Shown: positions 35,683 to 44,457, counted from the stretch's first letter. The stretch: DNA of 57,488 nucleotides from Bacteroidaceae bacterium (GCA_017522915.1 JAFWXX010000053.1:1-57488); one strand, 5' to 3'. A program made the numbers and translations. The notes: generated by a model not told the origin, from the sequence alone.

Positions 35683-36513
35683 ATGATGAAGAAGTTTACT
35701 GTAGGAATAGTCATCTCAACGTATAATAATCCCCGATGGCTCGAAAAGACATTGTGGAGCTATGAGGTACAGAGTGTGGTACCCGATGAGGTTATAATTG
35801 CCGATGACGGTTCGGGTGAAGAGACTCGTATGCTTATAGACAGCTTCAAGGCATCATTGCCGATAAAGCATGTATGGCACAAGGATGAAGGCTTCCGTAA
35901 GACAAGGATTTTGAATGAGGCATTGCGCGTAGCGACATCCGATTATCTAATCTTCACCGATCAGGATTGTGTCGCAAGGCCCGATTTCATCGAGACGCAT
36001 CTGCGTTTTGCACGTGAGAGGTATATCCTGTCGGGGGGATATTTCAAGCTGCCAATGGATATAAGCGAATGTATTACACGTGAAGATATCATGTGCGGAC
36101 GTGCCTTCACTCTTGATTGGCTTGTAGGCAAGGGATTGAAGAGGAACTTCAAATGTACTAAACTTTTCAACAGCAGATGGTTCTCGGCCTTCATGAATTT
36201 TATTACTCCGGCAAAAGCGACGTGGAACGGCATGAATTCAAGCGGGTGGAGAAGAGATATCTTGGCCGTAAATGGATTTGATGAGCGAATGCAGTACGGC
36301 GGTGAAGATAGAGAAATGGGTGAGCGTATGTTCAACAACGGAATACGGTCGAAGCAGATACGCTATTCTGCGATAATACTTCATCTCGACCATAAACGGC
36401 CTTATGTTAACGCTGAGGCTCTTGAACGTAATAAGGCAATACGCAAAGAGACAAAACGTCTTAATAGAGTGACTACAGAGTTTGGTTTAGGCATGAGAGA
36501 GGATTGCGAATGA
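35683..36513 (+). CDS. Glycosyltransferase family 2
   Basis: 276 residues with the GT-A start VGIVISTYNNPRWLEKTLWS, the nucleotide-binding DDGSGEETR, the metal-binding FTDQDCVARPDF (a DxD-like DQD) and a probable catalytic region GGEDREMGERM. The chain is soluble with no membrane segment, so it acts at the cytoplasmic face. Galactosyl-type GT2 enzymes in LPS core loci look similar. Start may be either of two consecutive ATG codons at 35683 and 35686. It is 22 bp after the GT10 gene, in the same operon by spacing. Confidence 0.87.
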   Translation: MMKKFTVGIVISTYNNPRWLEKTLWSYEVQSVVPDEVIIADDGSGEETRMLIDSFKASLPIKHVWHKDEGFRKTRILNEALRVATSDYLIFTDQDCVARPDFIETHLRFARERYILSGGYFKLPMDISECITREDIMCGRAFTLDWLVGKGLKRNFKCTKLFNSRWFSAFMNFITPAKATWNGMNSSGWRRDILAVNGFDERMQYGGEDREMGERMFNNGIRSKQIRYSAIILHLDHKRPYVNAEALERNKAIRKETKRLNRVTTEFGLGMREDCE

Positions 36514-36659
36514 GGTGTCTTTCTTGTTTAAGGTGTGCTGAACGGCACTTTGATACAAGACGTAGCTATGTGGATGTGCTTCTTGAGGTAAGAAGAGAGT
36601 ATAAATAAACGCTCTATGTTTAGAAGATTAAAGAACAAAAGATTCAAAAATAAATAGAT

Positions 36660-37970
36660 ATGAGCAAGAAAGTTTATCTTGGCATGATTGCAGATATCAT
36701 GCATCCGGGACTTACAAATATCATTAACGAAGGAACCAAGTACGGTGATGTTGTAATAGGCCTCTTTACAGACAAAGCAATTGCAACACATAAGCGTCTT
36801 CCCTATCTCAACTATGAGCAGCGTAAGGAGGTTCTGATGAATATAAAAGGTGTTAGCGAAATTGTCCCGCAGGATGAGTGGAGTTATGTCCCTAACCTCT
36901 TGAGATATAAACCGGATTATATAATCCATGGGGATGATTGGGTTCAGGGCCCCGACAAGTATATCCGCGATGAGGTCTTCAAGGTTATGGAGAAGATAGG
37001 CGGAAAGGTGATAGAGATTCCCTATACCCAAGGTATAACCTCTTCGGGGTTGGCAAATGAGCTTGCTTCTCTTGGAACGACACCTCAGGCACGTCTTTCA
37101 TCTTTGCGACGCTTGATATCAGCCAAGCCGATAGTCCGCATCCTAGAATCGCATAATGGTCTTACCGGCCTTATTGCAGAGCATACCAGTGTTGATGTTG
37201 ACGGCCAGCATAGGGAGTTCGACGGAATGTGGTCCTCTTCGTTGACCGATTCTACAAGCAAAGGCAAGCCCGATATTGAAGCGGTTGACCTGACAACACG
37301 TTTGCATGACCTTAACGATACCCTTGAGGTAACGACAAAGCCGATTATCTTTGACGGTGATACAGGCGGCAAGGTAGAACACTTCGGTTTTACTGTACGT
37401 ACACTTGAGAGGTTGGGAATCTCGGCTGTCATAATAGAAGATAAGGTCGGTCTTAAGCAGAACTCACTTTTTGGTACGGATGCAGTGCAGACACAGGACA
37501 CGATAGAGGGGTTCTGCACAAAGATAAAGGCCGGAAAGGATGCCCAGATAACACGTGATTTCATGATAATTTCGCGTTGTGAGTCGCTTATAGCCGGAAA
37601 GTCTGTGGACGATGCGCTAGAGCGTTGCCATGCCTATGTAGAAGCCGGCGCAGACGGAATCATGATACACTCAAAGGACAAGAGCGGTGAGGATGTCAAG
37701 GAGTTCTGCAAGCGTTTCAGAGAAAAAGACAAGCATACTCCAATAGTTGCAGTTCCCACTACATACAACCAGTTTACCGAGGAAGAACTTGCAGAGTGGG
37801 GCATAAACATTGTCATTTATGCCAATCACATGCTTCGTTCGGCATATCCTGCAATGGTAAAGTGTGCCGAAACAATTCTCACCTGTAGCAGAAGCCTTGA
37901 GGCTGCCGACAAGTACTGTATGCCAATCAAGCAGATACTTAACCTTATCCCCGGAACAAAGAAAAAGTAA
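36660..37970 (+). CDS. aepX: Phosphoenolpyruvate mutase fused to a degenerate cytidylyltransferase-like domain
   Basis: 436 residues. Residues about 1-135 are a glycerol-3-phosphate-cytidylyltransferase-like domain, and about 150-436 are PEP mutase, which converts PEP to phosphonopyruvate and makes the first C-P bond. The PEP mutase signature EDKVGLKQNS is at 260-269, and the metal-binding DGDTGG at 232-237. In the N-terminal domain the HxGH motif reads HPGL (15-18) and the later ISST-type motif reads ITSS. AepX proteins of Bacteroides capsule loci have the same layout. It heads the three-gene AEP pathway; aepY starts 6 bp after its stop. Confidence 0.92.
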   Translation: MSKKVYLGMIADIMHPGLTNIINEGTKYGDVVIGLFTDKAIATHKRLPYLNYEQRKEVLMNIKGVSEIVPQDEWSYVPNLLRYKPDYIIHGDDWVQGPDKYIRDEVFKVMEKIGGKVIEIPYTQGITSSGLANELASLGTTPQARLSSLRRLISAKPIVRILESHNGLTGLIAEHTSVDVDGQHREFDGMWSSSLTDSTSKGKPDIEAVDLTTRLHDLNDTLEVTTKPIIFDGDTGGKVEHFGFTVRTLERLGISAVIIEDKVGLKQNSLFGTDAVQTQDTIEGFCTKIKAGKDAQITRDFMIISRCESLIAGKSVDDALERCHAYVEAGADGIMIHSKDKSGEDVKEFCKRFREKDKHTPIVAVPTTYNQFTEEELAEWGINIVIYANHMLRSAYPAMVKCAETILTCSRSLEAADKYCMPIKQILNLIPGTKKK

Positions 37971-37976
37971 ACCAAT

Positions 37977-39107
37977 ATGATAAGTCCAAAATTTTTCATT
38001 GACAAGCTGGGCTCATTAGGCATTGATTTCTTTGCCGGTGTGCCGGACAGCCTTTTGAAGAATATATGTGCATATATCTCGGACAATGTTGACTCAGAGC
38101 ATAATATAATAGCTGCCAATGAGGGCGGTGCTGTCGGCCTTGCTGCCGGATATCATCTTGCGACAGGCCGTATAGGTTGCGTTTATATGCAGAACTCCGG
38201 TGAAGGAAATGTGATAAACCCTCTTGCATCTTTGACAGATAAAGAGGTCTATAATATCCCGGTTCTGTTGCTCATAGGCTGGAGAGGGCGTCCGGGTGTG
38301 CACGATGAGCCTCAGCATGTGAAACAGGGAAAGATAACAACAGGCCTTCTCAATACTATGGGTATCAACTTCGATGTTCTTAGCAAGGATGAGGAAAAGG
38401 CTTCAAGGCAGATAGAGAAGGCTGTTGAGGCTATGAAGGAGACGAATGAGGTATATGCGCTGGTTATAGAGAAGGATACTTTTGATACATATATGCTTCA
38501 GAATGCCGAGCAGAACGGCTATACAATGACACGTGAAGAGGCTATCGGCCTGGTTGCATCATCAATGGACAAATGCGATGCTGCAGTGGGCACTACCGGA
38601 ATGATAAGCCGCGAACTGTTTGAGTACCGCGAGAGTGCAGGTGAAGGTCATGAACGCGATTTCCTTACTGTCGGTGCTATGGGGCATGCTTCACAGATAG
38701 CTCTGGGTATCGCTCTTATGAAGCCGGAACGTAAGGTTTGGTGTTTCGACGGTGATGGAGCAAGCATAATGCATATGGGTTCTATGGCCATTGTGTCGAG
38801 CAAGTCACCAAAGAACTATGTGCATGTCATTTTTAATAATGGAGCACATGACTCTGTCGGTGGCCAGCCGACAGTAGGTCTTAAGATAGATTTCCCTATG
38901 ATTGCCAGGGCTTTAGGGTATAAGAGTGTGCTGAGCGTCGATAGTAGGAGTGCTCTTGAAGAGATTCTCCCTTCGATAAAAGAGTGTGAAGGTCCGGTTT
39001 TGCTCGAAGTTAAGGTCAAGAAGGGCAATAGAAAGGATCTGGGAAGGCCAACTACTACGCCGGTGCAGAATAAAGAGGCTTTGATGGAATTCCTTGAAAA
39101 ACAATAA
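37977..39107 (+). CDS. aepY: Phosphonopyruvate decarboxylase
   Basis: A thiamin diphosphate enzyme that pulls the unfavourable PEP mutase reaction forward by turning phosphonopyruvate into phosphonoacetaldehyde. In 376 residues, an N-terminal PYR-type domain (NEGGAVGLAAGYHLATG with the conserved Glu) precedes the ThDP-binding domain containing GDGASIMHMGSM and NNGAHDSVGGQPT (about 260-300). It lies directly after aepX and 3 bp before phnW, the standard pathway order. Confidence 0.93.
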   Translation: MISPKFFIDKLGSLGIDFFAGVPDSLLKNICAYISDNVDSEHNIIAANEGGAVGLAAGYHLATGRIGCVYMQNSGEGNVINPLASLTDKEVYNIPVLLLIGWRGRPGVHDEPQHVKQGKITTGLLNTMGINFDVLSKDEEKASRQIEKAVEAMKETNEVYALVIEKDTFDTYMLQNAEQNGYTMTREEAIGLVASSMDKCDAAVGTTGMISRELFEYRESAGEGHERDFLTVGAMGHASQIALGIALMKPERKVWCFDGDGASIMHMGSMAIVSSKSPKNYVHVIFNNGAHDSVGGQPTVGLKIDFPMIARALGYKSVLSVDSRSALEEILPSIKECEGPVLLEVKVKKGNRKDLGRPTTTPVQNKEALMEFLEKQ

Positions 39108-39110
39108 GCT

Positions 39111-40235
39111 ATGAATATAAAGAGAAATGTCCTTTTGAATCCGGGGCCTGCAACGACGACCGATACTGTCAAGCTGGCTCAAGTCGTGCCTGATATCTGT
39201 CCTCGCGAGAAGGAATTTGCCGGGCTTATGAAAAAGCTCCGTTCCGACCTTCTTAGGCTTGTACATGCCCCGGAGGGCGAATATACATCGGTGTTGTTCT
39301 GCGGTTCAGGAACCATAAATATAGATGTATGTATCAACTCTCTGTTGCCGGAGGGTAAGAAGATTCTTATAGTAAACAACGGGGCCTACAACTCACGTGC
39401 CGTAGAGGTATGCGAGATGTACCGTCTTCCGCATATAAATCTTCAGTTCAGTGTGTATGAACAGCCCGACCTTGATGCTGTAAAAGCAGCTCTTGATGCT
39501 AATACCGATGTTGCTGTTGTCTATTGTTGTCACCATGAGACCGGTACAGGAATATTGAACCCAATAAGGGAAATCGGTGCGATGGCACATGAGCATGGGG
39601 CAATCTTTGTCAGCGATACGACATCGACTCTTGGCATGATACCTCTTAATGTGGTTGACGATAATGTTGACTTCTGCATGGCGTCGGCCCAGAAGGGTCT
39701 TATGGCTATGTCGGGATTGTCGTTCATAATAGGCAAGACCGATATTATAAAGGCTTCTAAGAACTATCCTACACGTTCGTACTATTGCAACCTCTATCTG
39801 CAGTATGAATATTTCGAGAAGACCGGGGAGATGCACTTTACTCCTCCCGTACAGACAATCTATGCAACAATACAGGCTCTGAAAGAGTATTTCGAGGAGG
39901 GTGAGGCTGCTAAGTTCGCCCGTCATAGAGCTGTCTATGAGGCGATACATGATGGGCTTGACAAGCTCGGCCTTGAAACAGTAATCGACCGCAACATCGA
40001 ATCGGGTCTTGTTGTCTCTGTAAAGTATCCCGATGACCCGAACTGGGATTTCGAGAAGGTACACGATTACTGCTATGAAAGAGGATTTACAATATATCCG
40101 GGCAAGATAAGTACCACGAATACTTTCAGGTTATGTTCGTTAGGCAAGATATTCCCGAAGGATATCGAAGATTTCTTTGTCGTTTTGGGTGAGGCTCTTG
40201 ACGTGTATGACATAAAAACAGCTAGAAATGGTTAG
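39111..40235 (+). CDS. phnW: 2-aminoethylphosphonate-pyruvate transaminase
   Basis: A fold-type I PLP enzyme that converts phosphonoacetaldehyde to 2-aminoethylphosphonate (in the biosynthetic direction). In 374 residues the PLP-anchoring Lys is probably Lys195 in ASAQKGL, with FVSDTTSTLG upstream (Asp169). The N-terminal LLNPGPATTT is characteristic. No phnX or phnA-type degradation gene is next to it; the neighbours are a synthesis and attachment set, which supports a biosynthetic role. The next gene overlaps its end by 8 bp. Confidence 0.92.
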   Translation: MNIKRNVLLNPGPATTTDTVKLAQVVPDICPREKEFAGLMKKLRSDLLRLVHAPEGEYTSVLFCGSGTINIDVCINSLLPEGKKILIVNNGAYNSRAVEVCEMYRLPHINLQFSVYEQPDLDAVKAALDANTDVAVVYCCHHETGTGILNPIREIGAMAHEHGAIFVSDTTSTLGMIPLNVVDDNVDFCMASAQKGLMAMSGLSFIIGKTDIIKASKNYPTRSYYCNLYLQYEYFEKTGEMHFTPPVQTIYATIQALKEYFEEGEAAKFARHRAVYEAIHDGLDKLGLETVIDRNIESGLVVSVKYPDDPNWDFEKVHDYCYERGFTIYPGKISTTNTFRLCSLGKIFPKDIEDFFVVLGEALDVYDIKTARNG

Positions 40236-40947
40236 GACAGCAGTAATAATGGCTGCCGGTCTCGGTACCCGCTTCGGCAAGATGACCGAAACACAGCCCA
40301 AAGGTTTCATAGAGGTCGGTGGAATCTCAATGATAAGGCGTTCCATAGAAACTCTGCTTTCATGCGGAATAGAGCGCATAGTAATAGGAACCGGATACAA
40401 GAAAGAGTGCTACGAGGCTTTGTGCGAGGAGTATCCCCAAATAGAGTGTGTATATTCTCCACGATATGCCGAGACAAACAGCATGTACACGCTGTATAAT
40501 TGCCGTGAAGCAATAGGTGACAGTGATTTTCTTCTTCTGGAGTCCGATATCGTGTTCAATGCCGATGCAGTCAAGGAGATACTTTCCGATGTGCATGAGA
40601 ACATAATGCTTATAACACCGGTAATAAAATTTCAGGACCAGTATTATGTGATGCATGATGAGAATGGCACGCTTGTTGCTTGCTCTACCGACAAGGATGT
40701 GCTGGATGCGCAAGGGGAACTGGTCGGAATACATAGAATATCATCACTGTTCTATCATGTAATGTGTGACGAATATGCCGGCATTGTGGAGGAGAAACCC
40801 AAATTGGGTTACGAGTATATGCTTCTTGATATGTCCCGGAATAAAATTCCGGTATATGTACTCAACTCAAGCGTTGCCAAGTGGTATGAGATTGACGACG
40901 AGCGGGATTTGAAATACGCCGAAGAAAATATTATAGGACTTTTTTGA
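40228..40947 (+). CDS. pntC: LicC/PntC-like cytidylyltransferase, probable CTP:2-AEP
   Basis: 239 residues of the nucleotidyltransferase fold: the P-loop-like AAGLGTRFGKMTETQPKGF (about 9-27, Lys25 for the CTP phosphates), TNSMYTLYNCREAI, the metal Asp in ESDIVF, and C-terminal WYEIDDERDL. LicC, which makes CDP-choline in Haemophilus and Streptococcus, has the same signature. Because it overlaps phnW by 8 bp and follows the AEP pathway, CMP-AEP is the more likely product, as for the fused PntC of Treponema. Choline kinase and choline transport genes are not in the window, which argues against CDP-choline. Confidence 0.78.
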   Translation: MVRTAVIMAAGLGTRFGKMTETQPKGFIEVGGISMIRRSIETLLSCGIERIVIGTGYKKECYEALCEEYPQIECVYSPRYAETNSMYTLYNCREAIGDSDFLLLESDIVFNADAVKEILSDVHENIMLITPVIKFQDQYYVMHDENGTLVACSTDKDVLDAQGELVGIHRISSLFYHVMCDEYAGIVEEKPKLGYEYMLLDMSRNKIPVYVLNSSVAKWYEIDDERDLKYAEENIIGLF

Positions 40948-40967
40948 GTGTCATTTAAATTAAGAAT

Positions 40968-41804
40968 ATGGCAAATAATTCTACAAAGGCAGGATACGAC
41001 ATAAAAGAACTGCATGCCAAGATGCTTGATATACTTTCGGCTATTGACGAGACTTGCCGCAAGTATAATCTGCGTTATTATCTTATTGCCGGTACGATGT
41101 TGGGTGCTGTACGTCATAAGGGCTTTATACCTTGGGATGATGATGCTGATATCTGTATGCCTCATAGTGATTATGACAAACTTATAGCACATAGCAATGA
41201 GTGGCTGCCAGAACGCTATGAACTTATTTGTGCTGAGAATGACAAGGACTATCCGCAGCCCTTTGCAAAGATACAGGATTCCCACACAACTATAATTGAA
41301 CATGCTCACTTGAGGTATTTGGGCGGAGCATATATAGATGTCTTTCCTCTTGACGGCATGCCGGACGGGAAATGGGCGCAGCGTTGGCACTATTTCAAGT
41401 ACAAGCATTTTTGCAAGTTGCTCTATTTTACATACCGCGATCCATACAGGCATGGCCGTGGCCCCAGTTCATGGTTGCCTCTTCTTTGCAGGAAGCTATA
41501 TACTGTCGAAGGATTGCAGAAGAAGATACGCAAGCTGTTGACAAAATATGATTTCTATAAATGCAAGAAGGTTCTTTGCTTTGACGATGGTTTAAAGAGC
41601 ATTGTTGACAGAGATGTTTACGGCACTCCAAGCCCATACACATTCGAAGGACGTGAACTGTTAGGTGTAGAGGATTATGATACCTTGCTTAAGCAAATGT
41701 ATGGCGATTATATGAAGCTTCCTCCTGTAGAACATCAAAGGCAGCATAATTTCTATTATTTGGATTTGGATACTCCTTATCGTGAATATAAGGGTGACAA
41801 GTAA
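40968..41804 (+). CDS. LicD-family phosphotransferase, probable AEP transferase to a glycan
   Basis: 278 residues. The family signature GTMLGAVRHKGFIPWDDD (about 42-59), with its cluster of Asp residues for metal binding, is intact. LicD enzymes move a phospho-amine (phosphocholine in known cases) from a CDP donor to a sugar. With a CMP-AEP-making enzyme 20 bp upstream, I infer transfer of aminoethylphosphonate. The glycan acceptor is unknown; LPS core sugars are likely from the neighbours. The gene ends at a shared terminator with the rnhA gene. Confidence 0.85.
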   Translation: MANNSTKAGYDIKELHAKMLDILSAIDETCRKYNLRYYLIAGTMLGAVRHKGFIPWDDDADICMPHSDYDKLIAHSNEWLPERYELICAENDKDYPQPFAKIQDSHTTIIEHAHLRYLGGAYIDVFPLDGMPDGKWAQRWHYFKYKHFCKLLYFTYRDPYRHGRGPSSWLPLLCRKLYTVEGLQKKIRKLLTKYDFYKCKKVLCFDDGLKSIVDRDVYGTPSPYTFEGRELLGVEDYDTLLKQMYGDYMKLPPVEHQRQHNFYYLDLDTPYREYKGDK

Positions 41805-41845
41805 ATAGAAATCGGAAAAGCAGTGCTTTTCCGATTTCTATTTAC
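41801..41845. terminator. Bidirectional terminator shared by licD-type gene and rnhA
   Basis: A perfect 21-bp stem (41801-41821 with 41825-41845) and a 3-base loop. The TAA stop of the plus-strand gene (41802-41804) and the TAA of the minus-strand gene (41842-41844) both lie inside the stem. Confidence 0.92.
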
Positions 41846-42468
41846 TTTCTGCCGAAGTCGGCAGGTATCTCTCCCCATTTGTCTGTCTCCCACTTGAGGA
41901 GTGTTGTGGTATATCTGTTCTCTTTTAGCCACTTCTCGGCTCTTTCGATGTAGCCGAACAGTTCTTCGCTCTTGCTGTTGCGCGGCAGCTTTGTCTTGCA
42001 CTGTTTCTGTTTCACCCAAAGGAGCGCATTGCGGCTGTCGGAATATATAGGAAGCTCTATTCCTTTCTGCTTCAGCAGTGCCAAGCCGTGTACAATGGCA
42101 AGGAACTCTCCGATATTGTTGGTTCCGTACATGGGCCCGAAATGGAATATCTCCTCGCCGGTCCCGACATATACTCCCCTGTATTCCATCTTTCCCGGAT
42201 TGCCGCTGCATGCCGCATCTACGGCAAGGGCATTGGGTATAACCTCTGCCGGCAATCCGTCGGGTTTCCTGTTGCTCTTCTCTTTTGCAGAATTGCCAAT
42301 GTACTGCTGCGGTGTGGAACTGTAGGCCCTTTCGGCCTCCTCCAGCGTGTCGAAAGCCTTGTAGAGTGCCTGCTTTACACCTTTAATCTGTGCCTGGCAC
42401 TCATCCCAGGTGTTGTATATGCCTGGCTCAAGGCCGTTCCACACAACATAGAATCGCTTCTTGCCCAT
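41842..42468 (-). CDS. rnhA: Ribonuclease HI with N-terminal hybrid-binding (viroplasmin-like) domain
   Basis: Cuts RNA in RNA-DNA hybrids. In 208 residues an N-terminal RNA-DNA hybrid-binding domain (about 4-50, YVVWNGLEPGIYNTWDECQ) is joined by a linker to the RNase H domain (about 80-208). Catalytic acidic residues are Asp84 (VDAACSGNPG), Glu121 (NNIGEFLAIVHG), Asp144 (IYSDSRNALLW) and a C-terminal Asp, probably Asp204 in IPADFGRK. It appears to be transcribed with argS, whose stop is 35 bp upstream. Confidence 0.92.
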   Translation of the reverse strand: MGKKRFYVVWNGLEPGIYNTWDECQAQIKGVKQALYKAFDTLEEAERAYSSTPQQYIGNSAKEKSNRKPDGLPAEVIPNALAVDAACSGNPGKMEYRGVYVGTGEEIFHFGPMYGTNNIGEFLAIVHGLALLKQKGIELPIYSDSRNALLWVKQKQCKTKLPRNSKSEELFGYIERAEKWLKENRYTTTLLKWETDKWGEIPADFGRK

Positions 42469-42503
42469 AGACGGTTATTATATGTATTGCTTGCCGTGCC
42501 CGA

Positions 42504-44297
42504 TTACATTCTCTCAGGAACCTCTATGCCCAAAAGGTTCATAGCAGTCTTTATAACCTTTCCTACATTGCGTGTCAGCAATACACGGAATGCCTTTGAA
42601 TCCTCGTTCTCTTCGCGCAGAATGCTGAAGTCGTGGTAGAACTGGTTATACTCCTTAGCAAGTTCATAGGCATAGTTTGCAATACCAGACGGTGAGTAGT
42701 CTGTTCCGGCCTGCTTCACTACTGCCGGGAATTCGTTCATGAAGCGGATGATAGAGCACTCCTTTTCGCTTATGCTTTCAGGAACATTTGCATTTTCTAT
42801 ATTTACTCCGGCCTCTGCAGCCTTGCGCTCAATGGAACGTGTGCGAGCGTATGTGTATTGGATGAATGGGCCGGTGTTGCCGTTGAAGTCGATAGACTCC
42901 TTAGGGTTGAAGAGCATGTTCTTGCGTGCATCGACCTTGAGCATGAAGTACTTGAGTGCTCCAAGACCTATAATGCGGTTTATCTCGGCTTTCTCCTCTG
43001 CTGTAAGGTCGTTGAGCTTGCCGCCAAGCTCTTCCGATGTCTCACGTGCAGTATTTATCATCTCGTCCATGAGGTCATCGGCATCCACTACAGTTCCCTC
43101 ACGGCTCTTCATCTTTCCTTCGGGCAGTTCAACCATGCCGTATGAGAAGTGTACCAGTCCTTTGCCCCAAGAGAAGCCCAGTCTGTCGAGAAGCAGTGAC
43201 AATACCTGGAAATGGTAGTTCTGCTCATTTCCCACAACATAAACCATCTTGTCAATAGGGTAATCGCGGAAGCGCAGCTGAGCTGTACCGATATCCTGTG
43301 TCATATATACCGATGTGCCGTCGCTTCTGAGCAGCAGCTTCTCGTCGAGTCCGTTCTGTGTGAGGTCGGCCCATACAGAGCCATCCTCTCTGCGGTAGAA
43401 CTTGCCCTCAGCAAGCCCTCCGAGCACAGTCTCCTTGCCTACAAGATATGTGTCGCTCTCGTAGTATATCTTGTCGAAATCGACACCAAGACGCTTGTAA
43501 GTCTCGTCGAATCCTTCGTAAACCCAGTTGTTCATCTTCTCCCAGAGTGCGCGCACCTCCTTGTCGCCGGCCTCCCATTTTACAAGCATCTCGCGTGCTT
43601 CGGCCATAAGGGGTGACGCCGCTTCCGCCTCCTCCTTGCTCATGCCTTTCTCCATCAGCTCATTCAATTCGGCCTTGTAGTGCTTGTCGAATGCCACATA
43701 ATAGTCGCCTATGAGGTGGTCACCCTTCTTTCCGCTGCTTGCCGGGGTCTCGCCCTCGCCCCATTTCTGCCATGCAAGCATAGATTTGCATATATGTATT
43801 CCTCGGTCATTGACAATGTTTGTCTTTACAACCTTATTGCCGTTTGCAGCAATAATGTTCGACAGGGCATATCCAAGCAGGTTGTTCCTTATGTGTCCAA
43901 GATGCAAAGGCTTGTTGGTGTTAGGTGACGAGTACTCTACCATAACCAGCGGTGATTCCTCTGTTACGGCTGTAGTGCCCCATTTCTCCGTAGAATCTAT
44001 TTTCTTGAGCAACTCAATCCAGTACGAAGGTGAGATAGCTATGTTAAGGAAGCCTTTCACGACGTTGAATGAAGATATTACAGGCTGGTTGGCCTTCAGG
44101 TATTCTCCAATCTCCTGAGCAGTCTCCTCAGGACGCTTCTTTGAGAGCTGAAGGAAAGGAAAGACAACCAATGTGAAATCGCCCTCAAACTCCTTGCGTG
44201 TCTTCTGTAACTGTATCTTCTCTTCGTTGAATTCTGCACCGTACAGGCTTTTGATTGCTTCTACAGTGCTTTTTGCCAATGTTGCTTCAATACTCAT
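42504..44297 (-). CDS. argS: Arginyl-tRNA synthetase
   Basis: A class I synthetase charging tRNA-Arg. 597 residues, standard length. An Add-1 N-terminal domain (about 1-110), the HIGH-like HLGH at 132-135 in SSPNTNKPLHLGHIRNN, and the KMSKS region degenerate in the way usual for ArgRS (GKMKSREGTVV) are seen. The C-terminal domain is the DALR anticodon-binding bundle (YNQFYHDFSIL). Transcription starts inside a duplicated repeat just upstream. Confidence 0.95.
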   Translation of the reverse strand: MSIEATLAKSTVEAIKSLYGAEFNEEKIQLQKTRKEFEGDFTLVVFPFLQLSKKRPEETAQEIGEYLKANQPVISSFNVVKGFLNIAISPSYWIELLKKIDSTEKWGTTAVTEESPLVMVEYSSPNTNKPLHLGHIRNNLLGYALSNIIAANGNKVVKTNIVNDRGIHICKSMLAWQKWGEGETPASSGKKGDHLIGDYYVAFDKHYKAELNELMEKGMSKEEAEAASPLMAEAREMLVKWEAGDKEVRALWEKMNNWVYEGFDETYKRLGVDFDKIYYESDTYLVGKETVLGGLAEGKFYRREDGSVWADLTQNGLDEKLLLRSDGTSVYMTQDIGTAQLRFRDYPIDKMVYVVGNEQNYHFQVLSLLLDRLGFSWGKGLVHFSYGMVELPEGKMKSREGTVVDADDLMDEMINTARETSEELGGKLNDLTAEEKAEINRIIGLGALKYFMLKVDARKNMLFNPKESIDFNGNTGPFIQYTYARTRSIERKAAEAGVNIENANVPESISEKECSIIRFMNEFPAVVKQAGTDYSPSGIANYAYELAKEYNQFYHDFSILREENEDSKAFRVLLTRNVGKVIKTAMNLLGIEVPERM

Positions 44298-44339
44298 CTG
44301 TTATAATAGTTTTATTGTTTCTTTACTTTTAATCTTTTG

Positions 44340-44372
44340 CAAAGATACAAACAAACGAGCGAAATAGACAAA
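44340..44372 (-). promoter_or_regulatory. Promoter for argS, proximal copy
   Basis: Minus strand TTTG (44369-44372), 21-bp spacer, TATCTTTG (44340-44347), 42 bases before the argS ATG. It lies in copy A of the duplicated 56-bp repeat. Confidence 0.6.
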
Positions 44373-44396
44373 GCTTGCTTTGGCATTTTGCAGCGA
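44341..44396. repeat. 56-bp direct repeat, copy A (argS promoter region)
   Basis: Matches copy B at 44426-44481 with one base change in 56. It contains the palindrome CAAAGC-TT-GCTTTG. The period is 85 bp. Confidence 0.9.
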
Positions 44397-44424
44397 GTGC
44401 AGTGTATTTTCGAGGTTTTTCCCT

Positions 44425-44457
44425 CAAAGATACAAACAAACGAGCGAAATAGACAAA
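44425..44457 (-). promoter_or_regulatory. Duplicated promoter upstream of argS, distal copy
   Basis: Same TTTG-N21-TATCTTTG arrangement as the proximal copy, 85 bp further upstream, so argS has two equivalent promoters in tandem by sequence. Confidence 0.5.

Noticed and set aside
33871-41804. Recently acquired genomic island
   Set aside because: No integrase, transposase, tRNA boundary, direct repeats or obvious change in codon style was seen at the edges; transfer remains possible but is not shown.
40228-41804. Phosphocholine (lic) decoration genes
   Set aside because: LicC/LicD resemblance is real, but no choline kinase or choline transporter is present and the genes are joined to AEP synthesis.
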